Shown one piece after another: positions 47,566 through 57,344 of a stretch of DNA of 64,000 nt. This stretch comes from Candidatus Sulfurimonas baltica. GTDB taxonomy: Bacteria; Campylobacterota; Campylobacteria; Campylobacterales; Sulfurimonadaceae. Location of the stretch: assembly GCF_015265455.1 (NCBI RefSeq), contig NZ_CP054492.1, positions 1,798,001 to 1,862,000 on the forward strand. Direction: 5' to 3'. Under the pieces are notes generated by a model. The model had not been told where the DNA came from, ran no database searches, and worked only from the letters and a program-made list of their open reading frames with translations. How positions within the stretch are numbered: the stretch's first letter is position 1; every line of letters begins with the position of its first letter. The position numbers and the translations under genes were made by a program.

Positions 47566-48588
47566 CTATTGTTCTCTATATAGAGTCCCTCTGGCTACCT
47601 CTTTATTCTCTTCATTATATTGCATCAAGAGAAGTTGTGTATTATTTAATTTCTTTAAATCTATAAAATGTTTATCTACACATTTATCTTCACCATAAGT
47701 AAGAATCTCTTTAAACTTAACTATATTTGCAGTTTTGCTTTGTATAATAAGTTCTCCTCCGCAATTTAATGAGTTGTAGTCAATTGTCCCGACACCGCTT
47801 TGTGTTATCTCTATCATAACATCTCCGCTTCCGCCGTTTGAACGCATAATAAAGCCACTCCAAACCCCATAAAAACCACGTTTTACTTTTTGTATACGCT
47901 CTTGGGAACTATATAAAATATTTTTACTGTTTTCTACTGTCTCTTCGTTGCTCTTGCTTAAATCAGCATTTCTTAAAAATGCCGGAATATACTCTACTGC
48001 TCCAGACATAGTATAGGTTGCAGACTCCTCATCATAACTGGCTTTTGTAATCTCAACCGATAGGACAAGCTTACGTGCCTCATCTGCAGAAGTATTTCTA
48101 GCAGAAGGTTTTTTTGATGATATTGCCTCAACAATAAATGCACCCTCTGCTGCCCCTTTTAGGTCTCTTTGCGCAATATCGGCATTGGTGTATGTAAAAT
48201 CATCCAACCTTATAAACTGCGGAGTCATATCTTGAATCTCCTCATCTGTTGCATATGCCTCTATAGTTACCTGCAAGTCACCGAAATTTTCACCGTTTTG
48301 AAACTTTGGCTCACCTTTTATGTGAACTACTCCTCCAGATTTTTCACGAACAACATCATCAAGGATTTTTCCGTTAACCATCACTGTCTCGGAGAGTAAA
48401 AATTCCCCGAAAATTTCCTTTGCGGCTGAGAGTTTTGCTTTTTGTACAGCTATCTCTTTAAGCTCAGAGAGTGTTTTATTCGGATATAGCATCTGGTTTA
48501 CAGTTATTGTTTTTATAACCGTTTTATCTGCAAAAGATTGTGTCAGTAGCAGAGTAATAATAATTAAAAATATTTTCATTTTTTTCAC
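47566..48588 (-). CDS. Periplasmic protein of the lipoprotein island, unknown family
   Basis: 340-aa protein with a cleavable signal peptide (about 1-20, ending QSFA) and no lipobox. The N-terminal part has a pattern like LPP20/DUF4384 proteins: LYPNKTLSELKEIAVQKAKL followed by AAKEIFGEFLLSETVMVNGK. The C-terminal 110 residues (from GFYGVWSGFIMRSNGGSGDV) look like a small beta-barrel domain. I do not recognise the family. It is the first gene of the island, 43 bases downstream of the second batD gene. Confidence 0.65.
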   Translation of the reverse strand: MKKMKIFLIIITLLLTQSFADKTVIKTITVNQMLYPNKTLSELKEIAVQKAKLSAAKEIFGEFLLSETVMVNGKILDDVVREKSGGVVHIKGEPKFQNGENFGDLQVTIEAYATDEEIQDMTPQFIRLDDFTYTNADIAQRDLKGAAEGAFIVEAISSKKPSARNTSADEARKLVLSVEITKASYDEESATYTMSGAVEYIPAFLRNADLSKSNEETVENSKNILYSSQERIQKVKRGFYGVWSGFIMRSNGGSGDVMIEITQSGVGTIDYNSLNCGGELIIQSKTANIVKFKEILTYGEDKCVDKHFIDLKKLNNTQLLLMQYNEENKEVARGTLYREQ

Positions 48589-48630
48589 TTTATTAAGATT
48601 TAAATCATTTTAGTTCAATTGCATTTAATA

Positions 48631-49734
48631 CTATATTAAACCAATTTCTTTTTTGATTTTGTTTATGTTTGTAGCCTTTTTAGTCTCTATTTCCAATATC
48701 AGTTTTTCATACTTTTTTCTATCTTTTAAAGCCAAAATAACCGAAAGCTCCCCCAGAGAATCTGTATTTTTTACTTTCTCTTTAAAAGCTTCATCCTCAA
48801 GGAGCTGTTTTTTTGGCTTTTTCAACTTGATTTTTGAAATTAAAAATCCTAAAACAAAGGCGAAAAAATAGTAAAAATACTCATAATTTATTTTAAAATC
48901 TTCATCAGCCTTGTCTAAAAGTTCCTCTGCCTTAAAACCTTTTTCAACCTCAACTTTAACGGCGTTTACAACCAAAGCATCCTCTTTTTTTAGCTTCAAA
49001 TTAACATATTTTATATTTAACTTAGGAATTATAAACTCTTCACTCCCCACAAACGCAAATTTTTGACTCAAAATTCCGCTGTAACCATCTTTTGTAAGTT
49101 GAATGTCTTTTATAACTTTACCGGCAAATACTTTTACATTATCTATTTTGAACTCAAGGGGCTTAATCTCATCCAAATTCCCCTCACCCTTGATTATTAT
49201 CTCCATATGGTAAGGCTCATAAGCTTTTACATGTGGGGTATCTTTTTTAACTTCAAGTACAAGGTTTCCAACTAGAGCTATATCTGTTTTTACTACCTCT
49301 ACATGTAAGTTTTTTTGTTTTATTTTTGTTTTTGTATACTCTTCATAAGAAGCATTATCACGGCCCAAAACAGTATTTTTGATAGAGTCTTTATTTGTTT
49401 TTTTCATAACCGTATCAAAGGCAAAGTCAACATCAATAGATTTTTTTATAAATGCAACAAACTCATAGCTATTTACTTTTTTATTATTTATTAGTCTTTC
49501 ACTCTTAGTTAAAAGTTTTATAGTGTAGTTTTCATAATCCCCATCAGGATTAAACTCAATACTATAAAGTTCAGCATCATCGCTGAATCTACATATATAA
49601 CTAAGATGTATTGCTTCATTTACATAGGCTTTATTTTTACTTGCTGTCGCACTCCACTCATAAGTTGAAGCGAATATCTCTACATGTAGAAATATTAACA
49701 GTATTAAAAGAACCTTACCATGGCTGTTTTTCAT
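48631..49734 (-). CDS. BatD-like protein, second Bat cluster
   Basis: 367-aa exported protein: signal peptide, Ig-like beta domains including the BatD pattern NKAYVNEAIHLSYICRFS and HMEIIIKGEGNLDEIKPLEF, one membrane segment near 285-300 and a Lys-rich tail. It is shorter than the first batD product by about 100 residues. It overlaps the second batB by 20 bases. Confidence 0.78.
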   Translation of the reverse strand: MKNSHGKVLLILLIFLHVEIFASTYEWSATASKNKAYVNEAIHLSYICRFSDDAELYSIEFNPDGDYENYTIKLLTKSERLINNKKVNSYEFVAFIKKSIDVDFAFDTVMKKTNKDSIKNTVLGRDNASYEEYTKTKIKQKNLHVEVVKTDIALVGNLVLEVKKDTPHVKAYEPYHMEIIIKGEGNLDEIKPLEFKIDNVKVFAGKVIKDIQLTKDGYSGILSQKFAFVGSEEFIIPKLNIKYVNLKLKKEDALVVNAVKVEVEKGFKAEELLDKADEDFKINYEYFYYFFAFVLGFLISKIKLKKPKKQLLEDEAFKEKVKNTDSLGELSVILALKDRKKYEKLILEIETKKATNINKIKKEIGLI

Positions 49735-51139
49735 CTATTACCTTTTTATTAATCAGCTCATACTGTTTTGAGCTTAGTTTTGCCTTGCCGCTGTTTAAGT
49801 CAAGCATACTTTGGGACTCACTCTTTTTGCCGCCATCATCTGCTCCGCTACTAGCTGCTGCACTTACTTTCATATTTGAACCACCGCCCTCTTTTTGTTC
49901 TTTTGAGCTCTTCTCTTTTTTTGCCAATGATGATTTTTTATCTGTTTTTTGCTGACCTGTATTCATCTCTACTTTTTCACCTACATCTTTTATATAAGCC
50001 AAGTTTTCGTCTGCCTCTTTAGTGTAAGTTAGAGTAAGAGACTTTAAGTAGGCTTCTCTTGCTTTTTCAAACTCTTGAAGTCTTATATATGCATTTCCCA
50101 TATTATAATAAACTATCGATTTAATCTCTACATGTGAGGATTTCACGCCTCTATAACCATCTAGTGCTTTTTCATAGTTTCCATTTTTGTAAAACTCATT
50201 TGCCTCACTGAAAAGCTTTGTGTATCTGTCTGCATGTAGATTAACTCCAACCAGAAGCAAAAAGCCCAAAACATACCGCTTAAGTGTTGTCACACTTACC
50301 AAAAATGTAAGAATTGCCAAAAATACAAAGTAGTAAAACAGTTCTAAATTTTGAACTATTGTTGTTTCACTCTCTTTGTCCTTCTCTTTTTGTGAACTAA
50401 TGGCCTCAAGGAGTTCGCTGAAATCTTTTGTATAAACTCCCCCGGTTGCATCTGATATCTCTTTAATTGCACTATTTTCTCTGCTTACTACAATATCTCC
50501 AAGTTCATCTTTTAAAAGCTCACCATTTTCAAGTCTTAAAGTTGCTCCTATTGCTGAGCCAAGCATAAAAATATTGACTCTCATTGAGTTCTCTTTTGCG
50601 TATATAGCTTCACTCTCATAACCAAACTCATCTGCACCATCTGTTAAAAGAACAACGCTCAGCATCTTAGAATTTGACATTTTTCTAGCTAACTTTAGAG
50701 CCGGCATAACGTTGCTCCCTTTAGTAATTATAAACTTTTCATCAAGTGAGTTAAATAGATGTAGCAAAAGCTCTTTATCTTGTGTTAGAGGGGACAATAC
50801 AATAGCATTTGTTGTAAAGCCCAAAACTCCAAAACGAGTTTTGTACTCTGACATAAGCAGCTCTTTTAAAACTTCTTTCGCTTTTGCAAGTCTTGAGGGT
50901 TCTATATCTTGTGCAAACATTGAAAAAGATAAATCGACTGCTACTACAACATCGCTAAGTGCCTGCTTTGACTTAATAGGCTCCTGCTCGATAACCGGAC
51001 GAGAAAGAGCTAAAACTATTAGAATAAAGGTTAAAATATATCCTATTGCTGTAATACTAAAGTTTCTGAAATCTTTTTTTATAAACAGAGGCAGAAGAAG
51101 CACTAAAAGCCAAAAATATTCAGGAGATAAAAAACTCAT
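49715..51139 (-). CDS. BatB-BatC-like VWA/TPR protein, second Bat cluster
   Basis: 474-aa protein with membrane segments near 8-22 and 30-48, a VWA domain with MIDAS DLSFSM and TDG loop, a third membrane segment near 270, then TPR units (ANEFYKNGNYEKALDGYRGV, YYNMGNAYIRLQEFEKAREA) and a charged but much shorter tail than the first copy. The ending ELINKKVIDEKQPW shares the terminal PW with the first BatB (EKPW), a hint of common descent. It overlaps the second batA by 4 bases. Confidence 0.85.
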   Translation of the reverse strand: MSFLSPEYFWLLVLLLPLFIKKDFRNFSITAIGYILTFILIVLALSRPVIEQEPIKSKQALSDVVVAVDLSFSMFAQDIEPSRLAKAKEVLKELLMSEYKTRFGVLGFTTNAIVLSPLTQDKELLLHLFNSLDEKFIITKGSNVMPALKLARKMSNSKMLSVVLLTDGADEFGYESEAIYAKENSMRVNIFMLGSAIGATLRLENGELLKDELGDIVVSRENSAIKEISDATGGVYTKDFSELLEAISSQKEKDKESETTIVQNLELFYYFVFLAILTFLVSVTTLKRYVLGFLLLVGVNLHADRYTKLFSEANEFYKNGNYEKALDGYRGVKSSHVEIKSIVYYNMGNAYIRLQEFEKAREAYLKSLTLTYTKEADENLAYIKDVGEKVEMNTGQQKTDKKSSLAKKEKSSKEQKEGGGSNMKVSAAASSGADDGGKKSESQSMLDLNSGKAKLSSKQYELINKKVIDEKQPW

Positions 51140-52059
51140 TTTTCAATCTCCCTAAATAGTAAAAATAGTAACAGAGGAAGAACTAAAAGTAAAACTATCC
51201 AATAGTAATAATCTTTTAAAATATACTCTCTGCTTTTAATTTTTGAAGATTCAAGCATGTCAATCTCTTCATAAACACTCTGTAACTCTTTTGCTGAGAC
51301 AGCAGTGTAAAATTTCCCTCCGCTCTCTTGTGCAATTTTTTCTAAAAGTTTCTCATCCGATTCGCCCTTTTTACCAAGACCAATTGTATAGATTTTAATA
51401 TTTTGCTCTTTTGCAAGCTTTAGAGCATCTTTTGGGGAAATTTTCCCGCTGTTATGCTCGCCGTCTGTTAAGAGGATTATCACCTTTGTCTTTGCCGAGG
51501 AGTGTTTAAATGCTCTCACACTCATAGCCACTGCTTCACCAATTGCAGTATTTTGCCCCGCCATCCCTTGAGAGAGATAACTCAACATATCACTTACAAT
51601 CTCTTTTTCATAGGTTATAGGAGAAGCTATAAAAGCAAAATCTCCATACAAGACTACGCCAACATTGTCGCTAACTCTTTTATGAATAAACTCTGTTGCT
51701 ATTATTTTTGTAATTTCAAACCTGCTTAATCTCTCGCCTTTGCCCAGTTCATTTTCAAAATCAAGTCCTGATGAGTTCATAGAACCACTTGCATCTATGC
51801 ACAAAACTATATCTTTTCCATGTCTGTTAAGCGGGTTGAATTTATCTATTACTATAGGAGAAGCCAGAGCGATACAAAGCAATATAAAAACAATTACCTT
51901 TAAAATCCACTCCAGCTTTAAAAAACTTTTTTTTGAAGACAAAAACTGCAGATGTACAAAAAATATTGGCTTCATATACTCTTTACATCTATATAGACAG
52001 TAAATGATTGGGAGTAACAATAATATCAGATATGCATGTTCAAAACTATAGTAATTCAT
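51136..52059 (-). CDS. BatA-like VWA protein, second Bat cluster
   Basis: 307-aa protein with N-terminal membrane segments, a VWA domain with MIDAS DASGSM and LLTDGEHNSG, and a C-terminal membrane segment. I start it at ATG 52059 (MNYYSFEHAYLILLLLP); a TTG six codons earlier is possible. It opens the second cluster, which lacks its own moxR, DUF58 and DUF4381 genes, so it would have to share the ATPase of the first cluster or work without one. Confidence 0.85.
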   Translation of the reverse strand: MNYYSFEHAYLILLLLPIIYCLYRCKEYMKPIFFVHLQFLSSKKSFLKLEWILKVIVFILLCIALASPIVIDKFNPLNRHGKDIVLCIDASGSMNSSGLDFENELGKGERLSRFEITKIIATEFIHKRVSDNVGVVLYGDFAFIASPITYEKEIVSDMLSYLSQGMAGQNTAIGEAVAMSVRAFKHSSAKTKVIILLTDGEHNSGKISPKDALKLAKEQNIKIYTIGLGKKGESDEKLLEKIAQESGGKFYTAVSAKELQSVYEEIDMLESSKIKSREYILKDYYYWIVLLLVLPLLLFLLFREIEK

Positions 52060-52153
52060 TGGCAATATTTTAGCCAAAATGTAACAATTTTCGGCAAAAC
52101 TGTGGCAATAGAGAACAAATTTTAAAATATGTGCAAATTCTGCCTTTTTTTTC

Positions 52154-52182
52154 TTGACTTAGAAAATATTTTTGCCTATAAT
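52154..52182 (+). promoter_or_regulatory. Sigma-70 promoter of the tRNA pair
   Basis: TTGACT (52154-52159), 17-base spacer, TATAAT (52177-52182), about 30 bases before tRNA-Lys. A full -35/-10 pair at ideal spacing is uncommon in this phylum and fits a stable RNA promoter. Confidence 0.8.
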
Positions 52183-52212
52183 TCCCATCCACAAACAATA
52201 TGTTTGTAACAA

Positions 52213-52288
52213 GTCTTGTTAGCTCAGCTGGTAGAGCACGTCACTTTTAATGATGTGGCCGATGGTTCGAATCCATCACAGGACACCA
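52213..52288 (+). tRNA. tRNA-Lys (anticodon TTT)
   Basis: Full cloverleaf of 76 bases with encoded CCA. The acceptor stem is GTCTTGT with ACAGGAC (one G-T pair), the anticodon loop CTTTTAA lies within stem CGTCA/TGATG, and the T loop GGTTCGAATCC is standard. Confidence 0.96.
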
Positions 52289-52303
52289 TTTTTTTTATTT
52301 TGT

Positions 52304-52378
52304 GGCCCCGTCGTCTAGCGGTCAGGATCCATGGTTTTCATCCATGTTACAGGAGTTCAATTCTCCTCGGGGTCACCA
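52304..52378 (+). tRNA. tRNA-Glu (anticodon TTC)
   Basis: 75 bases with encoded CCA. Acceptor stem GGCCCCG with CGGGGTC, anticodon stem CATGG/CCATG around loop TTTTCAT, T arm AGGAGTTCAATTCTCCT. It lies 15 bases after tRNA-Lys and probably shares its promoter. Confidence 0.96.
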
Positions 52379-52476
52379 CTTAATACTTCAAACTCTTTTC
52401 AAAACAATTCAAAAAAAAATTTATCATCTCACAATATTAATAACTAATTCTATACTTGTTTACAAATATATTTAGC

Positions 52477-55167
52477 CTATAATATTGCCACTACTCTGTT
52501 TCGACCTTCATGTTTTGCTTTGTACAGACAATCATCTGCACGTTTTATAAAACTGTTTTCAGTATCGTCTTCTCTGTATGATGTAACTCCAAAACTAGAG
52601 GTTACATTTCCAGCTACTCCAAAAGTAGTGCTCTCTATCTTTATTCTAAGCTTTTGCGCTAAAATCACTGCATTTTCCGAGTCAGTTTCAGGGCATAAAA
52701 TTAGGAACTCTTCACCGCCCCATCTTACAAATATATCTATGTTTCTAATATTTTCAATTACTACACTTACAATGCTTTTTAAAACCGTATCACCTACGTC
52801 ATGTCCATGAGTGTCATTAATTTTTTTAAAAAAATCTATATCAAAAAGAATTATTGAAAGTGGATTTTTATATCTTGCGACACGCTCAAGCTCTAATTTA
52901 AACAACTCTTCAAATTTATGTCTGTTGTAAATGCCTGTAAGTTGATCTGTTGAAGCAAGTTTTTCCAGGTCTTGCTGCATCTCAATTCTTTGAGTGATGT
53001 CTTTACCTGTTGAGACAAAAGAGATTATTTCATCCTCTTCATTTTTGATTGCACTTATTGTTTTCTCTTCATAATAAAGTTCTCCATCTTTTTTTCTATT
53101 GACGAAAACTCCACGAAAAACTTTATCGCTAAGAATCTGTTTCCACATATCAGTATAAAAAGTTTTATCATGTTTGCCGGATTTCAATATGCTAGCTGTT
53201 TTGCCTATGCTCTCCTCGCGCGTAAAACCTGTATGCACCACATATGCATCATTAACAAAGGTTAAAACACCGGTTCTGTCGGAAATCATAATAATATCAT
53301 CAATCTCTTCAATAGCTTTTGATAGTTTTGTTATCTCTTGCATAGATTTTTTTGATTCAGTTATATCCATAACTATTCCGGAGATTATTTCTCCTTCAAT
53401 ATGTGCACTTAGAAGTACTATTTTTTCATCATTATTTTTAGTCAGTACATGTATCTCTATCTCTTCTACCTTACCTTTTGCGGTGAGTTCTTTAAGAAAT
53501 TCTATACGTTCATTAGAGTACTTATATATTCTTGATGAATTATAACTGCACATATCTTCTGCCGACTCATAATCCATTATATGTACCATAGCATCATTGA
53601 CATAAATAATTTTTCCGCCGATTGTACTGGTAAAAATGCCGACTTGGGAGTTTTCTACTAAAGTTCTATATCTTTTTTCTGATATTTTAAGACTCATATC
53701 CATAATTTTTCTCTCGCTGATGTCTCTTGCTATACTGATAATATAAGTTTTATTTCCTTCATTCATTAATCTGCTTGTGACTTCCAATGGTATAGAAGTG
53801 CCACTCTTGCATTTGTGCGATACTTCAAAAACGGCATGGTGGTTTTTTTCTAACTGAGCTTTAATTTTTTTAATATTTTCATTATATATCTCACTGCCCT
53901 CTTTCTCATCGCTGTAATCAAGGTCTTGAACTTTCATACTCATTAATTCATCTTTTGTATACCCTCTGGTTGCATATGCAGACTCATTAACGTAGATAAA
54001 ACTTCCATCAATATTGTGTACCAGTATTGAGTCTGTTACAGAATTAAGCAGTCTTGACTGAAATTCAAGTTCTTGTTCTCTTTTAAAGCTTTGAGTAATG
54101 TCCTGTACTGTTCCCATCATTCTAATAGGCTTGTTATTTTCATCTAACTCTACTTTTCCTTTTTCATATACAACTCTTTCGCTCCCGTCTGGAAGCACAA
54201 TTCTATGTTTAACAGAGTACTCCTCTCCACTTTGCAATGCTTTACTTACAGCGTCTTGTACCAGTGCTTTATCCTCTGCATGTACAGTGTTTATAAATGT
54301 CTCATATGTTGCTAGGAACTCTTGTGGCTGCAGTCCAAAAATTACATATATTTCATCAGACCACACAATTGTATTGTCCGATAGATTCCACTCCCAATTG
54401 CCTATTTTTGTTAGTTTTTGAGCTTCTTTGAAAAGTATGTTAGTTTTTGAGACCAACTTTGTTCTATTGGCAACTTTGTCTTCTAGTGTCTTGTTTAGAA
54501 GGGCAATCTCATTATATTTTGAAGTAAAGGAGTTATAGAGAGAGGCATAATCTTTTATAAAAAAGTTTATTGGATAAAATTCATTTCTTTTTACATATTT
54601 GCTAAGCCTGAGTATCGGCAAAATATTTATATAATACAAAGCTATAAGAAATACTGCCATCAGAATAATAAAATATATTAAAATCGTAATAACAAAAGAA
54701 GGCAGCTCCTTATTATCACTTTTAATATAATCATCATTTAAATCAATTATTAAATTTAAATATACTCTTTTGCCTTTATCAAAATATGCAAACTCTTTAT
54801 AAAAAACTTTATGCCCTTCAAGTTCATAGTCATATAACGTATCAAGGTGAGAATCCGCATAGTAATCCGTATTTATTTTATTTATATCTGTAGAAACCAC
54901 TATTTTATCATCTATGGCTATAGAGAGGGTTTTATACTCTTTATTTGCCTGTAAACTTTTTTGCAGCAGTTTTTTTGAACTCTCAACTCCGTTATTTTCA
55001 ATCAGAGTTGCTATAGAATATCCAAGCTCAAGAATATCTTTTTTCATTCTTTGTAAGCTTTCATTTTCAAAATACTTGTTAGTAGCACTGTATGTGTAGA
55101 AAAAACCTCCATACATAACTATACCTAAGACTAAAACAAACAGTAAATTTACTCTTTTTAATGACAT
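52477..55167 (-). CDS. Multi-PAS diguanylate cyclase
   Basis: 896-aa membrane protein. A membrane segment near 8-26, a periplasmic sensor of about 130 residues, a second segment near 160-180, then four PAS/PAC units (for example KIGNWEWNLSDNTIVWSDEI, VENSQVGIFTSTIGGKIIYV) and a C-terminal GGDEF domain with active-site RWGGEEF. The DxLTG start of the domain is DQLTGIYNRHKFEELF. No EAL domain, so it should make cyclic di-GMP. It stands alone after the tRNA genes, convergent to them. Confidence 0.92.
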   Translation of the reverse strand: MSLKRVNLLFVLVLGIVMYGGFFYTYSATNKYFENESLQRMKKDILELGYSIATLIENNGVESSKKLLQKSLQANKEYKTLSIAIDDKIVVSTDINKINTDYYADSHLDTLYDYELEGHKVFYKEFAYFDKGKRVYLNLIIDLNDDYIKSDNKELPSFVITILIYFIILMAVFLIALYYINILPILRLSKYVKRNEFYPINFFIKDYASLYNSFTSKYNEIALLNKTLEDKVANRTKLVSKTNILFKEAQKLTKIGNWEWNLSDNTIVWSDEIYVIFGLQPQEFLATYETFINTVHAEDKALVQDAVSKALQSGEEYSVKHRIVLPDGSERVVYEKGKVELDENNKPIRMMGTVQDITQSFKREQELEFQSRLLNSVTDSILVHNIDGSFIYVNESAYATRGYTKDELMSMKVQDLDYSDEKEGSEIYNENIKKIKAQLEKNHHAVFEVSHKCKSGTSIPLEVTSRLMNEGNKTYIISIARDISERKIMDMSLKISEKRYRTLVENSQVGIFTSTIGGKIIYVNDAMVHIMDYESAEDMCSYNSSRIYKYSNERIEFLKELTAKGKVEEIEIHVLTKNNDEKIVLLSAHIEGEIISGIVMDITESKKSMQEITKLSKAIEEIDDIIMISDRTGVLTFVNDAYVVHTGFTREESIGKTASILKSGKHDKTFYTDMWKQILSDKVFRGVFVNRKKDGELYYEEKTISAIKNEEDEIISFVSTGKDITQRIEMQQDLEKLASTDQLTGIYNRHKFEELFKLELERVARYKNPLSIILFDIDFFKKINDTHGHDVGDTVLKSIVSVVIENIRNIDIFVRWGGEEFLILCPETDSENAVILAQKLRIKIESTTFGVAGNVTSSFGVTSYREDDTENSFIKRADDCLYKAKHEGRNRVVAIL

Positions 55168-55229
55168 CAGAACCCTTACTTTGAATATAATATTGGATTT
55201 TATCTTTATTATATTAAATATAAAACTGT

Positions 55230-55970
55230 TTATTCACTCAAGTTATAATTTATCGGTACATTTAAAATGATTTTTTTATCAGGTTTTGGAAATTTTCCTG
55301 ATAAATCTTCTATTGTTTTAACTGCCGCACGACTTAAAATATTATTTTTTGAGTTCACAATCTCAATATCATAAACTTCACAATCAACTCCAAGTGTAAA
55401 TCTTATAATTACCTCACCGGTTATGTTCCTTTTTCTGGCACTTCTTGGATAGTACAAATTATCTTGTAAAAGTTGGGTGATTTTTTTTGTGTTAATTTTC
55501 AGATACTCTTTTGCAACTTCCTCTTTTTTAGGCTCTACATGTGACACTTTATCGGCAATATTTACAGCTATTTTTTCTTCTATAACTATTTTCTTTTCTA
55601 TTACATCTTCTTTAACAATTACTTTTTCTTTGATTTTGTGAATCTCTTTTATTTTTTCACTATCTTGTGCTTTGGGCTCAACAACTTCTTCAATTATCGG
55701 CGCTATAACTGGAGCTATCTCTATTTTTTTGGATGGAATTTTATCTTCTGTGGTTGTATTTTTTGGTTTTGTTTGAGGCTTTTTATTTTCTACATGTAGT
55801 GGCTCTTTGGTAATTTCTTTAGCTTGTAGCGCACTGAGTTGAACACAAATTGTAGTTTCACACTCTGCTTTTTTATTTTCAGAATAATATCTCCATGTAA
55901 ACAGCACTGTTAATATAAGAATGGAGTGAAAGATAAGTGATATTATTAATGGGCGTCTGTGGTTAATCAT
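55230..55970 (-). CDS. tonB: TonB energy transducer
   Basis: 246-aa protein with one N-terminal membrane segment (PLIISLIFHSILILTVLFTW), a Lys/Glu/Pro-rich periplasmic spacer (about 60-160) and a C-terminal TonB domain: LYYPRSARKRNITGEVIIRF and KTIEDLSGKFPKPDKKIILN. It couples the proton motive force to outer-membrane receptors; exbB and exbD are not adjacent. The gene lies between the cyclase gene and a REP-like element. Confidence 0.9.
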   Translation of the reverse strand: MINHRRPLIISLIFHSILILTVLFTWRYYSENKKAECETTICVQLSALQAKEITKEPLHVENKKPQTKPKNTTTEDKIPSKKIEIAPVIAPIIEEVVEPKAQDSEKIKEIHKIKEKVIVKEDVIEKKIVIEEKIAVNIADKVSHVEPKKEEVAKEYLKINTKKITQLLQDNLYYPRSARKRNITGEVIIRFTLGVDCEVYDIEIVNSKNNILSRAAVKTIEDLSGKFPKPDKKIILNVPINYNLSE

Positions 55971-56030
55971 GATGGTAATAGTAACAAAAAGATTGTTACT
56001 ATTTTGTTAAGATGTGAATTAAAGAATAAA

Positions 56031-56139
56031 TGAGATTCCAAATCAAGTTTGGAATGACGACAACCCCGTCAACCTGAAACAGCAACTCGGTCACTCTGAA
56101 ACAGCAACTACGTCACCCTGAACTTGATTCAGGGTCTAG
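56031..56139. repeat. Paired REP-like hairpin element A
   Basis: Two hairpins: ATTCCAAA/TTTGGAAT around TCAAG (56035-56055) and CCCTGAA/TTCAGGG around CTTGA (56116-56134), separated by imperfect direct repeats of about 25 bases (cgtcaacctgaaacagcaac-type). After the second hairpin comes TCTAG, which touches the stop codon of amt. Element B at 59321-59383 has the same order of parts. It may also end transcription of amt. Confidence 0.75.
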
Positions 56140-57315
56140 TTAGATAGCACGTTTGAATTCTGGATAAGCTTCTACACCACACTCGTTAACATCCATACCT
56201 TCAACTTGAGCATCATCTTCTGCTCTAAATCTTGATATTTTATTTATAACATATAGAACTACAAATGAAACACTAAATGCAAAAACCGCTACGATTACAA
56301 CACCTTTTAACTGTGCCATAAAAGAGACGCTATCTACAAATATTCCAACTGCCAATGTTCCCCATATACCATTCACCAAGTGTACAGAGAGTGCTCCAAC
56401 AGGATCATCTAATTTTAGTTTATCAAAAATAGGAACTGCAAAGACAACTAAAGCACCACCGATAAGACCAATTAAAATAGGTGTGTACATGTCATACAAA
56501 TCAGGTCCAGCAGTAACTGCAACTAAACCACCCAGCGCACCATTTAAAATCATAGTAATATCAAGAAGTTTATATCTGAAGTACATAATAAAACCAGCGA
56601 TAATTGCACCTGCGAGACCTGCTGTATTAGTATTCATAATAGTTTTAGCAACACTGTTCGCATTCTCAACAGAAGAGATGGAGCCAACACTTCCACCATT
56701 AAATCCAAACCAACCTATCCATAAAAGAAGTGCACCTAAAACAACAAGTGGTATGTTTGAAGCTGGAATAACTCTAATTTTTCCATCTACATAACGACCC
56801 TTTCTTGGACCCATTATCATAATAGCAGCAAGAAGAGCCCAGCCACCTGTTGAGTGAATCACAGTTGAGCCTGCTAAGTCATACATGTCAATATCAAGCA
56901 TTGTACCTGCAATAATATCTGCACCCCAAGTGACATTTACTACCAAAGGATATATTACTGCACCCATTACAACTGTAAAAATAGCTAGAGGAATAATGCG
57001 AACACGCTCACTAACACCACCACTCATAATATTTACAGTTTTACCAACAAATGCCATTTGAAACATAAAAACAGCCCATATACTCTGAGTATCACTCTCC
57101 CAGCTACCAAAAGCAAGCTCATAACCTACTAACAAAAATGCCAAAGAGGCAACTGCGTAAATCATTACATTTATTGTAAGAACGGCAGAGACATTTTTTG
57201 TACGTACAAGTCCAGCTTCAAGCATTGCAAAACCAGGAACCATAAAGATTATTAAGACCATTGTGAATAGCGTAAAGAAAGTATCGATTATATATTTAAA
57301 ATCAGCTTCTAACAT
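56140..57315 (-). CDS. amt: Ammonium transporter, second gene of its kind in the module
   Basis: 391-aa Amt family protein with eleven or so membrane segments and no signal peptide. Typical motifs: FWMVPGFAMLEAGLVRTKN-type (FMVPGFAMLEAGLVRTKNVS), GSTVIHSTGGWALLAA with the conserved His, and GWFGFNGGSVGS. The C-terminal tail after residue 365 is acidic. It lies at the end of the amt-glnB-amt group but has its own operator and -10. It is clearly different in sequence from the 418-aa copy at 57927-59183. Confidence 0.93.
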   Translation of the reverse strand: MLEADFKYIIDTFFTLFTMVLIIFMVPGFAMLEAGLVRTKNVSAVLTINVMIYAVASLAFLLVGYELAFGSWESDTQSIWAVFMFQMAFVGKTVNIMSGGVSERVRIIPLAIFTVVMGAVIYPLVVNVTWGADIIAGTMLDIDMYDLAGSTVIHSTGGWALLAAIMIMGPRKGRYVDGKIRVIPASNIPLVVLGALLLWIGWFGFNGGSVGSISSVENANSVAKTIMNTNTAGLAGAIIAGFIMYFRYKLLDITMILNGALGGLVAVTAGPDLYDMYTPILIGLIGGALVVFAVPIFDKLKLDDPVGALSVHLVNGIWGTLAVGIFVDSVSFMAQLKGVVIVAVFAFSVSFVVLYVINKISRFRAEDDAQVEGMDVNECGVEAYPEFKRAI

Positions 57316-57344
57316 GTAAGTATCCTTTTAAAATTTAAGGAAGT

